Positions 1 to 9,320 of a DNA stretch of 64,000 nucleotides are shown one piece after another; positions within the stretch are counted from its first letter, which is position 1; each line of letters starts with the position of its first letter. The notes under the pieces are model-generated. The model was not told the origin of the DNA and did no database searches. It worked only from the letters and a program-made list of their open reading frames with translations. Both the position numbers and the translations under genes were made by a program. The DNA comes from Pseudopithomyces maydicus (lineage: Eukaryota > Ascomycota > Dothideomycetes > Pleosporales > Didymosphaeriaceae), in assembly GCA_026873275.1 (NCBI GenBank), contig JANTUC010000006.1, positions 930,001 to 994,000 of the forward strand, in the 5' to 3' direction.

Positions 1-1321
1 ACTCGCTTTTCAGCATGATGCGTCCGAGCTTTCTTAGGTATCTGCAGACGCTACATCCGTTTGAAAGCATTTACGGTCGAGCAAGCAAATACTTCTTGAC
101 GGAGAGGCTGAGGAGAGTCTTTACATTTGCGAGTATGTATATGGGTATGAGCCCATTTGATGCACCAGGTACATACTCTCTGTTGCAATATACAGAGCTG
201 GCGGAAGGCATTTGGTATCCCATTGGCGGCTTTCACAAGGTAGATACATCACTCCATCACAGAAGTGACATTTACTAATTAGCTAGGTTGTCGATGCGCT
301 TGTCGAAGTGGGTAAGCGAAAAGGCGTACAGTATCGATTAAACACCCCAGCCAAACGGATAGAAACAAACGCAACGCGAGCTACCGGCGTAGTGCTTGAG
401 AATGGCGAGGTCATCGAGGCTGATGAGATCATTTGCAACGCGGATCTCATCTACTCGTACAACAACCTCCTTCCGTCTACAACCTATGCCAAGTCTCTTT
501 CCAAACGAAAAGCGTCATGCTCAAGTATATCCTTTTACTGGGCGCTTGACAAGCAGTTCCCAGAGTTAACAGCGCACAATATCTTCCTGGCGGAGGAATA
601 CAAAGAAAGCTTTGACAGCATCTTCAAGAAGCACCTAATACCCGACGAACCAAGTTTCTACGTCAACGTACCCTCTCGTGTGGACCCCAGCGCTGCGCCA
701 CAAGGCTGTGATGCTGTTGTCGTTCTGGTACCCGTGGGACATCTCCTAGATAACGACGATGATAAACACGAAGGCACACCTAGTGCAAGTAGGTCAACAC
801 AAGATTGGGATGACATGGTCGCAATAGCGCGAAAGACGATACTAGGCACGATTGAGACACGTCTCAAAATTTCTTTGCGTGAGCACATCAAGCACGAATC
901 TGTCAATACGCCACCATCGTGGAAAGAAACCTTCAACTTGGATCGAGGGGCTATTTTGGGCTTGAGCCACTCGTTCTTCAACGTGCTCAGCTTCAGACCG
1001 AAGACATCGCATCCAGACATCAAGGGTCTCCACTTTGTGGGCGCCAGTACGCATCCTGGAACGGGAGTGCCTATAGTCCTGGCTGGTGCAAAGATTGTGA
1101 GTGAAGAGATTTTGAAAGCTGCAGATGGCAGTAGAATTCCATGGGCGGAGAATGGAACCGTGACAGAGAAAAAGAGCAACAGTCCATTGGATAAAGTGCA
1201 ACCACTGTTCGGTCTGCTTCATCTGTTCATCCTCGCTTTTCTCTGCGCGATACCCATGCTTTACTTCACAAACTTTGAAAGTCAGAATTGGAAACTTCCA
1301 GAGGTTGGAAACGATTGGTGA
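1..1321 (+). CDS. Phytoene desaturase (CrtI/AL-1 type), 3' part
   Basis: Carotenoid biosynthesis enzyme that dehydrogenates phytoene; membrane-associated, FAD-dependent. The window opens inside the gene, so the FAD-binding N-terminus is missing. Two exons are visible: 1-239 (reading from base 3) and 287-1321, separated by a 47-nt phase-0 intron (240-286, GTAGAT donor, TTACTAAT branch region, TAG acceptor). The splice restores the family string GGFHKVVDALVEVGKR. Other diagnostic stretches are FESIYGRASKYF, MGMSPFDAPGTYSLLQYTEL, the CNADLIYSYNNLLP segment and the C-terminal FAD-contact region with VGASTHPGTGVPIVLAGAK. A hydrophobic stretch near the C-terminus (LFGLLHLFILAFLCAIPML) is the usual tail anchor of fungal enzymes. 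Whether other carotenoid genes lie to the left cannot be seen. Identification is secure; only the N-terminal extent is unknown. Confidence 0.93.
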
Positions 1322-1448
1322 GGCATGGAATGACATGTCGATTCACTGGCATTATAGACTCTAGCCAATACGATAGTATCATCCTCTATTCCTCATGACG
1401 ACTTGTCCAAGGTGTTTTAAGTAGTTGTCCTTGTCAATCAACGATTAA

Positions 1449-2214
1449 TTATACCCACGGCGCTTTATCCACACCCGGCACAAAGTCATGCCCAACCGGC
1501 CTCCACATCAACCACCCGCTCAGGTTATCGGATTCCAATTCCTTCCACTTCTCGCTTGGATAAGGTACATTCAGCGAAGGGTCCGGAGGAATCATCTCGA
1601 TGCACCCGAGTCCGCACCTTTCATACGCCCCACGAGCAGTAATCAGCGAACTGATAACCGTCTCGATACCCAACTCATCCGCCTTATCCAGGCCCCACCG
1701 AATCAGCAAACGGCCAGCACCACGGTTTCGGTGTTCAGTATCAACCGTGATTGAATGGAGATCTATACCGTAATTAGCACCGTCGTCTTCCACCTATGTT
1801 GTAACCAACCACCTTACCCATATGCGGCGCCGTTACCCTCTTCCCGATGAAACCCCACAGCCCATTGATAAACCTTTCAGCAAACTCTCGCTCCTCCGAA
1901 CCTTCAGGATGCCATGTCGCCACCGTGCGCTCACCATACGGATCCGGCTTGTCGTTCACGTACCACTGCGCAAACCCAACAATGGCATTTGTATCGCTGT
2001 CTACAGCTTTCAGCATGAACAGTTTCGGATCTTTCTCCCTGAATCTTTGAAGGGACCGCTGCTTTCCGTATTCGACTGATTCGGCGCGAGTGGGGAAAAT
2101 TGGGCGAAAGTGCTTTAGCTGGGGGTTAGGGGGCGTCTGCCAGGCGTCGAGCACCATGGGTGAGACTTCGTCAAAGTCATCTTCATTTGTGATGACGGAG
2201 ACGGAGATAGGCAT
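1449..2214 (-). CDS. GNAT-family N-acetyltransferase
   Basis: Probable acetyl-CoA-dependent N-acetyltransferase of unknown substrate. I read two exons on the minus strand, 2214-1837 and 1793-1449, about 240 residues. The acetyl-CoA-binding motif A is plain in exon 2: SITVDTEHRNRGAGRLLIRW, i.e. the R/Q-x-x-G-x-G/A loop followed by a helix. Exon 1 has the N-terminal strand-helix part and a typical GFAQWYV strand. The 43-nt intron (1794-1836, GTAACG...ATAG) is the only donor/acceptor pair I found that joins the frames without losing conserved sequence; a GTAAGG donor closer to the acceptor would give an implausible 24-31 nt intron. The donor is not optimal, so the exact junction is less certain than the gene itself. 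It converges with the phytoene desaturase gene, 127 bp away. Confidence 0.8.
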
Positions 2215-3443
2215 CTTAGGCGGAGTTATTAGTTCGTTGTTCTTGTATCACGATAGCTGGTGTGCAAATACGATAGAGAAACAGAAGCCTTGGCTGATAT
2301 GTTCTTGTGAAATCGAATCGTCTTATTTCTGGGCTGATGGCCGGTTTTAAATCTTTAGTGTACTAGTCGTTTGTGTCTGACCCCGCGTTCTGACATGTCC
2401 ATTTTAGGACAGCGCAGCGCGATAAGCGACGGTGAAATAGAAGCCTAGAGCTCCATGTTCCTTGTGGATTCATGATGGGGCCAAAAGTGCGGGATGAGGA
2501 ATTGTGTCGTCTGATTACTAATATCAGGACAGGGCGGTTTGCTCAGAAATGAACTGACAAAACGTGAAGAACACGTGGATAAGTAAATCAGCTAGTTGAG
2601 ATCGATACATTACATGGGGAGATATTGCAGCTTACTTTATATTGAAATTACAGGTTTCCCATTTCATATCAAGCGCTTTCTATTAGAGCCACCACTTCAG
2701 TGACGACAGCAATTGATGTGACCAGCTAGCGGGCGTCGTCTAAGACCCAATATATACAAAGATACACACCAAGGTACCTGATTTCTTCGTCAGCTGCGTG
2801 TGATATAGAGGTTCACCCAGATGTTTTCTAGGAAGAAGCACAAAATCAAATAAAAAAACATGTTACTTGTGAGTCACTGGTCATACGCTTGGATATTTTT
2901 ATGTATACTGAACTTTGTAGGTCTTTCCATAATAGATATAGATGCGAAAAGACCACGTGACATATATTTACGCAGGGTTCACTCCCCTGCGTGAGCTAAA
3001 CCCGCAATGCGATATTTATAAAAAGAACTGTGAATTGCGACTTTTCTGCACACTGCAATCCTTCCGCTGGGATAGTAGTGTTTCTCAGGGCCGCCAATCA
3101 CAGCAGGGGATCCGCGTACCACCAATTTGGAACCATATTAATCTTGTAATATCCCATATGCGGACTTAAAACTTCTATACGATATTATTTTGTGATCCCA
3201 GGAACGTTACGTTCGCTAGAACAGTGTCAATGTAACACTTACACGGTTGTTTCCGTGCACATCTCATCCAGTTCTAACATGCCGAATACGATATACCGCA
3301 TTTGGCACGATACACGTACATCGAGGTCTAGATGCGTGTAGTTGTGCTCAAAGCCTAGCATATAAAATAAACAAAAAGTACGTTCCACCTCGTAACTACA
3401 ATTCACACACTGTTCCACCCACCTTCTCGTCTTACTTCCCAAC
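2215..3443. other. Intergenic region between GNAT and AA9 genes
   Basis: No gene seen in 1.2 kb. It must hold the GNAT promoter (left end) and the promoter of the AA9 locus (right end). A TATAAA at 3361-3366 lies about 78 bp before the AA9 ATG at 3444 and is a plausible core promoter element. Confidence 0.5.
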
Positions 3444-4780
3444 ATGAAGACCACCGTCTTCCTCACCCTCAGCTCCATGCTGACCACCACAAACGCACAC
3501 TGTATACCATCTATCCCCACAAATTCCTTCTGAAACCCATCGACCTCCTCCTTTCCTCTCCTCGTCCTCTACCCCTCCTCCTATCACAAAATCTAACTAC
3601 CCCCCATACTTCTTCGACACCCTCCTCCTCCCCACCACCTCCACCCCCACCCATCCCTGGCAACACACGCGCCGCATCTCCCCCAAGCCCCGCACCGACG
3701 ACGCCCTCATAACCGACTTCGACTACATCCAACCGCTGCTCGACCCTTCATCTCTGGACCTCCGCTGTGGCCGCAACGCGTCGCGCTTGCCGAAGGGTGG
3801 TAGGAATGTGCCTGAGACGGCGAGTGTGAGGGCGGGAGATGTGGTAGGATTTGCGGTGAATACGACAGTGGGATTGCCGATCGAGGGGGCGCCGGTCAAT
3901 CCGTGGGATGTAAGTCGGTGGGACTAGATGGCTGGCTGTCCAACTCTATATATTCTATTCTCTGCCCATAAGAGGAAAGAGCGACGACTGATTGTTTCCC
4001 AGCGCTGGCCCAACTTGTACCACCCTGGCCCATTAACTGCATGGCTGTCTTCTCCTCCGCCTGGGGTATCCCTCGCCGACTACGACGGCTCGGGCGAATG
4101 GATCAAGATGTTGTCTGTTGTGAACCGGACGTCGCAATCGCTGCCTGAGGATGAGTTTTACGATAATTATACGTGGAAGCATCAGTGGGGGGCGTATCAG
4201 GCGAGGAAGGTACGTTGTGTATTTTTTTGTTCATGGATGTTTTGCTCGGAGGGAGGAGGGAAAGCCTAGCGTTGGATTTTTCATCTCGTGTTTGTTCGTT
4301 TTATCCTTTCTTGTTCTGCTCGCTCCCATCTCGTCTCGTTCATCTCATCCTATTCCATCCCATCTCATTTCTGATTCATTCGTCCCACTGGTCTTATCTC
4401 ATCTATCCCATTCCCTTTTGCCCTCTCTCTCAATTCACTAACCCCTTCACCCCAGTGGACGTTCCCCCTCCCCGCCTCCCTCCCTCCAGGCCCGTACCTT
4501 CTCCGCATCGAACAAATATACCCCCTCCCCATCCCCACCTCGGACGCAACCACCATTCAACCCCCACAGCCGCGCAATTCTACGTCAATTGCGCGCACAT
4601 CAACGTTGTCAACCCCTCTTCACCTTCTTCGATCAAGACCCCCACTGCGGAATACAAGACGCGGATCCCGGGTGTGTATTCGTATGGGCAGGGGAGATAT
4701 ATCGGTGGGTAGATGTGGGGAATGAGACGTTTGAGATTGGGGACTTTGTGGAGCCCTCGCCGAGGGTGTGGGAGGGGTAG
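3444..4780 (+). pseudogene. AA9 lytic polysaccharide monooxygenase, apparently broken
   Basis: Copper enzyme family that oxidatively cleaves cellulose or other beta-glucans outside the cell. Exon 1 (3444-3501) encodes a signal peptide ending ...TTTNAH, so the mature protein would start with the histidine of the copper brace. Exon 2 (about 3608-3909) begins FFDTLLLPTTST; exon 3 (4003-4209) carries the second copper histidine in NLYHPGPLTAWL; exon 4 starts at 4456 with WTFPLPASLPPGPYLLRIEQI and continues AAQFYVNCAHINVV. Introns 2 (3910-4002) and 3 (4210-4455, pyrimidine-rich, 246 nt) have normal signals. Three lesions: no AG acceptor for intron 1 (GTATAC donor at 3502, CTAAC branch at 3594, then CCCCCCAT where an AG is expected); a one-base deficit at the C5 run 4561-4565; another at the G4 run 4691-4694. 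No CBM or linker follows. It is either a decaying gene or a functional gene with assembly errors; I favour calling it disrupted as given. Confidence 0.72.
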
Positions 4781-4923
4781 AGTGGTGAGGGTATTTGTGT
4801 TTGAGGTTGTGTAGGAGTCAAAATAGTCACGCGAGGTGGGAGAAAGATGGTAGATGTGGAAGTAAATGTACATGCATAACATGTCGTGGGTATCATTGCG
4901 TTGGTAGATTACTTCATAAGCGG

Positions 4924-7196
4924 TTATTGTTTCCGCTGCCGCTTTTTCGCCTTGCTTAATGCGGCTGATATTGCGGCGACCTCGTCTTCGACGTCTTTGT
5001 CGTCTTCGCTTGCCTCGGCGACGAGAGTTTGCGCATCGGAGGCAGCGTCCTCGGCAGCGTCTTCGGAACCGTCCTCGTCGTCCTCGTCGCTGAAGCCTTC
5101 GAAATCATCATCATCCTCCTCATCATCATCGTCATCCTCGGCGACAACGCTGACGTCGTTGGTAGCAGCGACGCTCTCCGCGTCGTCTCTCTTCCGCTTC
5201 CTCATCTCACCGAGCTTGCCCTCTCGGCCATCAACGCCCTTGACTGCATCACCTTCCGGTACAGGCGGTGGCGTGAACCAGGGGATCTTTCCTCGTATCC
5301 AGTCGTTCAAGACTATTCTCGCAACAGCGTCCAGATCAGGCTCGCCGCCCTTGAGCAGCCTACCCATCTTTCGGCACAGCAGCTCCAGAAAGCTTGTTGC
5401 ATCTGTGTAACCCGCGACCTCATATGTGCGTTGAAGGTGCTTGGGCTGTACGCGACGCAGCACAGCCTCTACGTACTGTGCAGGCCACTCGACGTTCTCA
5501 ACACGGACACTACCTCTGAGGAGAAGCTCCTCATCGGTATCCTGCTGGTTGGGCGGGACGATACCGGGGCAATCGATAAGATAGATGCGCTTCATGAGTG
5601 TGATGTATTGCCACACCTTGGTCTCACCTGCAATGGGAGCAACCGTGCAAACGGGCTTGTTGCGCAGGGTGTTCACAATGGAGGACTTGCCGACGTTGGG
5701 ATATCCGATCAAACCGACGGATATCTGCTTGCGGTCGGCGTGTAACTGAGAAAATTGTCTCAGCAGAGAGATGAGGGAACCCTTGCCGAAACTGTTGTTG
5801 ATGGAAGCATGGAAGGCCAGTGTAGGGAATTCCTTAGAGAGGTGTCTAACCCAAGCCGCCTATATGCATGTCAGTGGCATTCTTTCATGCACATAAAAAT
5901 ATTCAAGTAGATAAAAACATGTGTGAAACGTTACTAAGAGGATTGCCACCTAGCTGATGGGTACAAGACCACACAGAGGCAAAACTCAACTCAAACGAAG
6001 CACGCAGAACTCTGACGACACGATACCAAAACGATACCATGTCTACCACGCAACCAAGACGGCCACAGGGGGAGCGAGTCTTTTTAATCTCCCATCGATG
6101 TAACGAAACCAGTCCATGAAGAGGGATAGATTTCTGACTTGACCGATGGGGTGAAAAAGTGTGAAGAAATTTGTACGTACCGCTACCTTTGAAGGGACCA
6201 GGTCGACCTTGTTCAGCACGAAGACAAGGTGCTTGTGGGGTGCCTCTTCACGAACATACTTCTCGACGGACCGACATCTTGTGCCAACGGGATCTCTGGC
6301 GTCGATGACATGCAAGAGGACATCTGAACTGTCAATGACCTTGTACAATTCGTTCCAAATACGTTTCTACGCACTGTTAGCATGGAAGTAAGCGTTGGGA
6401 AGAGTGTTCTCACCGAAGTGCCCTTTGAGAAAATGGCCTCTCGGGCAGTCGAAAATTCACCCGTCTCCTCGTCGACCTCTCCCGAGGTGCCTGACAAGAG
6501 CTTGGCGCGTTCGAGCCTGTCAAGATAAGTATCGTGCATGTCATTTGTGCGGCCAGCCAGGGCCTCGAGCGACTCGAATTCCAGCTTGGGCCTCTTCCTC
6601 TGGGCCTTAGGGCCAAAGGTTTCTGAGAAGGGCTGCGACTCGACGGCGATCTTGGCCTGGTGCTGCTTCAAGCCGTTGACGTTCTTGGGCTCGTTGATCA
6701 GGGACATGGGCAGCTTGTTCTGCTTCAGCAGATACGAGGTGGGATCGGCGGCCTGGGCCTGGATAGCAGAGCGGAAGCTGTCGAGGGCATCCTGGGAGAT
6801 GACTCTGGTGTTGTTGAACCACTTCCTGTTGGGCTCGACGCGCGCAACGGGGGCTTCGCGGCTCTGGTACGAGGCTGCCTTTGTGATGTCTCCGCGGGCG
6901 TTCCTCTGGGCCTTGCCGTCGGTGAGGCGCTTCAGCACCTTGACCTTTTTGGCGCTGCGGTAAAAATTCTCGCCCTTGACTTTGACCTGTGCGGCGTTAG
7001 CGAGCAGACTCTTAAAGGCAACGCGACTGCGAATCAGGGGTAGGAAGCGTGCGCTGTGACTGCTTCTTTGCAGACTGTCCTGGGGACAGCGCGGCGGGGA
7101 AAAAAGTAGGATACAAGAAATACGTACATTGCCCATGCCATCGCCCGTCTTGCCCTCGCGCACCTTGCGGTTGGCCTCTTTCTTATGGGTACCCAT
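4924..7196 (-). CDS. NOG2: Nucleolar GTP-binding protein 2 (NUG2/NOG2/GNL2)
   Basis: Circularly permuted GTPase needed for nuclear maturation and export licensing of pre-60S ribosomal particles. Four exons on the minus strand: 7196-7128, 6986-6414, 6366-6181 and 5859-4924, all phase 0, 587 residues. The N-terminus MGTHKKEANRKVREG and the VKVKGENFYRSAKKVK segment are the NGP1NT domain. The G motifs come in permuted order: NKVD (about 266-269), HAS (about 293-295), GYPNVGKSS (G1, lysine about 334), then GETKVWQYI and DCPG. The C-terminal tail is a long D/E run followed by a lysine-rich end, typical for this nucleolar family. Intron 3 (5860-6180) is unusually long and contains a predicted H/ACA snoRNA (separate entry). 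It is head-to-head with the mS26 gene. Family assignment is secure. Confidence 0.96.
5917..6151 (-). ncRNA. H/ACA box snoRNA in NUG2 intron 3, snR191-like
   Basis: Guide RNA for pseudouridylation of large-subunit rRNA. Hairpin 1: lower stem CCCAUCGGU (6150-6142) with AUCGAUGGG (6099-6091), nine pairs including one G.U; guide arms AGUCA (6139-6135) and GUUAC (6104-6100); upper stem GAAAUC (6134-6129) with GGUUUC (6110-6105); H box AGAUUA (6090-6085), 14 nt after the start of the 3' arm. Hairpin 2: lower stem GUG-3 nt-CGUU (6003-5994) with AACG-3 nt-CAC (5932-5923); arms UGAGU (5993-5989) and UAGU (5936-5933); upper stem GAGUUUUGCC (5987-5978) with GGCAAUCCUC (5947-5938), with a 2x2 loop; ACA at 5922-5920, 14 nt after the 3' arm starts, then 3 nt. 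The arms complement GUAAC-Psi-A-UGACU and ACUA-Psi-G-ACUC of helix 69, i.e. yeast 25S positions 2258 and 2260 (rRNA sequence recalled, not searched). Yeast snR191 guides these two sites and sits in a NOG2 intron. About 80 nt between the H box and hairpin 2 is unassigned. Confidence 0.82.
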
Positions 7197-7434
7197 GGTT
7201 TCTTCTCGCTCGTGGGCAGGAGCCAGGCAAGAAAAATTGTCGGGGAGGCTGGTCGGAGGTTTTGGACATGAATTCGCGAGAGGGTACAACTTTTCTTCTG
7301 CGCTTGCGGCGCCCGGGCCAACTCCCGCCTTGGCACCCTCACTTTTCGAATCAATCCACCTCGGACAAGAGAGGAGCAGCTCTCGCCGCCTGTCTGTCGC
7401 CTGCTGGTCGCCTGCAGCGTCTAACCATCCGAAA
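7197..7434. promoter_or_regulatory. Shared bidirectional promoter of NUG2 and mS26
   Basis: Only 238 bp separate the two start codons (ATG complement at 7196; ATG at 7435), so both promoters must overlap here. I see no TATA box, as is usual for ribosome-biogenesis genes. The pairing puts a cytosolic 60S assembly factor, its intronic snoRNA and a mitoribosomal protein under one regulatory region. Confidence 0.7.
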
Positions 7435-8340
7435 ATGCCACCCCGAATACCCGTCCGCCTCTCCGGCGTTGCGAGCAGTGCCAATGGCAATGCCCTCGCC
7501 CGGCCATTCTCCTCGTCCGCACCCACCCTCGCCCTGGGCCCCGAGTCTCCCAACTACATCGAGGTGCCCAAGCCGCTGCAGCCCACCTTCCCGCGCAAGC
7601 CCATGGTCAAGGGCCACCTCCCCGTGCCCCGCGATATCTTCAAGACCCGCTCCGAGCTCCCCAAGGAGTCAGACAAGTTCATCGCCCAGAGCACCCGCGA
7701 TGCGAAGAAGGTCGCCCAGCCCGGTCCCTGGAGCAAGGACGCCGAGTACCGCCTCTACAAGCAGCGCCTCGCCGAAGCCCGCAAGAAGGCCCTCCGCGAG
7801 GGTGTGAAGGAGCTGCACCAGCGCAAGGTCGAGACAGACCAGGCCTACTCCCAGCACATCGAGCGCACCAACGCCGAGCGCCGCCGCCTCGCCATGGCGC
7901 CCCCGCGCGCCGTCGACGTCCTCACCCAGACCTCCATCTCCAAGGGCATCCGCGACTTCCTGTCCAACGACCTGCCCAGCACCCCGCGCGTCGAGTTCGC
8001 CGCCCAGCGCCGGAATGCCTACGAGCGCCGCCTCGCACGCCAGGAGGCCGTGCGCAGGGCCCGTCTGCACGATCTGTACACGAATGCGCGCGAGTTCATC
8101 GTCAGCGAGGAGCAGCTGGACGAGGCTATCGAGAAGGCCTTCGGCACTGAGGAACAGCCCATGAAGTTCCACGTCGACGGGCACACCAGTCCGGCGGGTA
8201 CCGGCGATTCGGCATGGGCCTCTGGGCCACCCGAGGGCGTCAGCGAGAGGTTACAGAAGCTCAAGGGTGGAGAGGGTGTCGGATTGGCCAAGGAGCGCGT
8301 CAAGAAGGTGGCCGAGGTCCTCACCGGCGGGAAGATGTAA
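7435..8340 (+). CDS. Mitochondrial small-subunit ribosomal protein mS26 (Pet123 family)
   Basis: Structural protein of the mitochondrial 37S subunit. Single exon, 301 residues from the ATG at 7435; the frame is open further upstream, but that part lies in the shared promoter and the 7435 start gives a good presequence. The N-terminus (MPPRIPVRLSGVASSANG then ARPFSSSAPTLAL) is rich in R, S and A with no early acidic residues, as expected for a mitochondrial targeting peptide. The middle is strongly basic and helical (AEYRLYKQRLAEARKKALRE, RRNAYERRLARQEAVRRARL), and the C-terminal part keeps DLYTNAREFIVSEEQLDEAIEKAFG, which I associate with the fungal Pet123/mS26 family. It diverges from NUG2. 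GC content and codon use are higher than in the neighbours, consistent with strong expression. Confidence 0.85.
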   Translation: MPPRIPVRLSGVASSANGNALARPFSSSAPTLALGPESPNYIEVPKPLQPTFPRKPMVKGHLPVPRDIFKTRSELPKESDKFIAQSTRDAKKVAQPGPWSKDAEYRLYKQRLAEARKKALREGVKELHQRKVETDQAYSQHIERTNAERRRLAMAPPRAVDVLTQTSISKGIRDFLSNDLPSTPRVEFAAQRRNAYERRLARQEAVRRARLHDLYTNAREFIVSEEQLDEAIEKAFGTEEQPMKFHVDGHTSPAGTGDSAWASGPPEGVSERLQKLKGGEGVGLAKERVKKVAEVLTGGKM

Positions 8341-9320
8341 GATGCAGAGGAAGAAACAAAACAAATGTAATATATCAAGCGCTGTGTATACTACTGGGCC
8401 CACGTATGTGTGCATGTCTATATATGTACCATCATCGATGCCGAATACCATTTCCTGGCCGCATTGCGTGTCGCGTATCATTTTCGTTCAATCTACAGCA
8501 GTCAGTCTTTCAGTCTTGTACATTGGACCTCGGGATTGATGGATGCAAGAATTCAAACATGAAAAATTGTTAAGCAGAAACGGACATCGAAATGATTTAC
8601 AGAATATAGATAAGAAAGAAGGGCATCCAATCGATCCACAAATCCATGGTACCTGCAACCTTGGAAATGGAATGTCATGTGACTATCCAACTACCTAAAT
8701 CCAAATTGGGACTAGTGGGGGGCTTCCACGGTGCCTCTATACCTTTTGACTCTATGGATATAATCTAGATAGATCCTCAAATAGGACGTTTATTTCCAGT
8801 AGTATGCACGAACAATCTACAACAAACAACTTGTCATGGTATTCACCCAGAGTGTGTGCGTGGAACCTGGATTGGTGATAAAGGACATCAATTTATCATC
8901 TATGTGTCTTTAGGTTGAACCAAGGCAGACTGCGTTCTTCGTGATGTGTTATTTTCTCATACAATCGGATACGAGGCCACGAGCACTTGAGATCACGGGC
9001 TGGTGTTGAGGTTTAGCATCACGTCTCATATAGGACTTGCATACATGTAGTTGTCTACATTATTATGTGGATAATGATGGCACTAATAAAAGGAACAGCA
9101 TGGACCTGGTTATAACGAATTTGTATTGACATACAATTTCTGATTTGTGCAGCTGCTTACAATTTCTAATTTGTATAGCTACTTACAAAGATATATAAAT
9201 AAAACATCATTGAGAAGCAGATGTAAAAGAGTGTCTTAAAGAAAGGGCCTCACCATGATATCAAGTCAAGGAAATTGAATGAAACAGTAGAAAATCCATC
9301 TCAAGAAAAGAAAGAGAACA
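8341..9320. other. Intergenic region between mS26 and the SRR1-like gene (tail to tail)
   Basis: About 1 kb, AT-richer than the flanking genes, bounded by two 3' ends. No coding potential that I can support. Its only structure is a short imperfect tandem duplication at 9132-9183. Confidence 0.5.
9132..9183. repeat. Two imperfect 26-bp tandem copies
   Basis: The unit starting TACAATTTCTGATTTG at 9132 is repeated at 9158 with a few substitutions, and the start of a third copy (TACAAA) follows. Probably replication slippage in AT-rich spacer; no function is suggested. Confidence 0.6.

Noticed and set aside
1794..1824. Shorter GNAT introns of 24 or 31 nt using GTAAGG
   Set aside because: Below the usable size for fungal introns, and the 24-nt version does not join the frames.
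4886..5745. Serine-rich and hydrophobic plus-strand frames of 174 and 238 codons
   Set aside because: Antisense shadows of the NUG2 C-terminal exon; the serine run mirrors the D/E tail codons.
6987..7127. A second snoRNA in NUG2 intron 1
   Set aside because: No C/D boxes or H/ACA-like hairpin pair found in this 141-nt intron.
7129..7434. Upstream extension of the mS26 frame (102 more codons)
   Set aside because: It overlaps NUG2 exon 1 and the shared promoter, and the ATG at 7435 already gives a good mitochondrial presequence.
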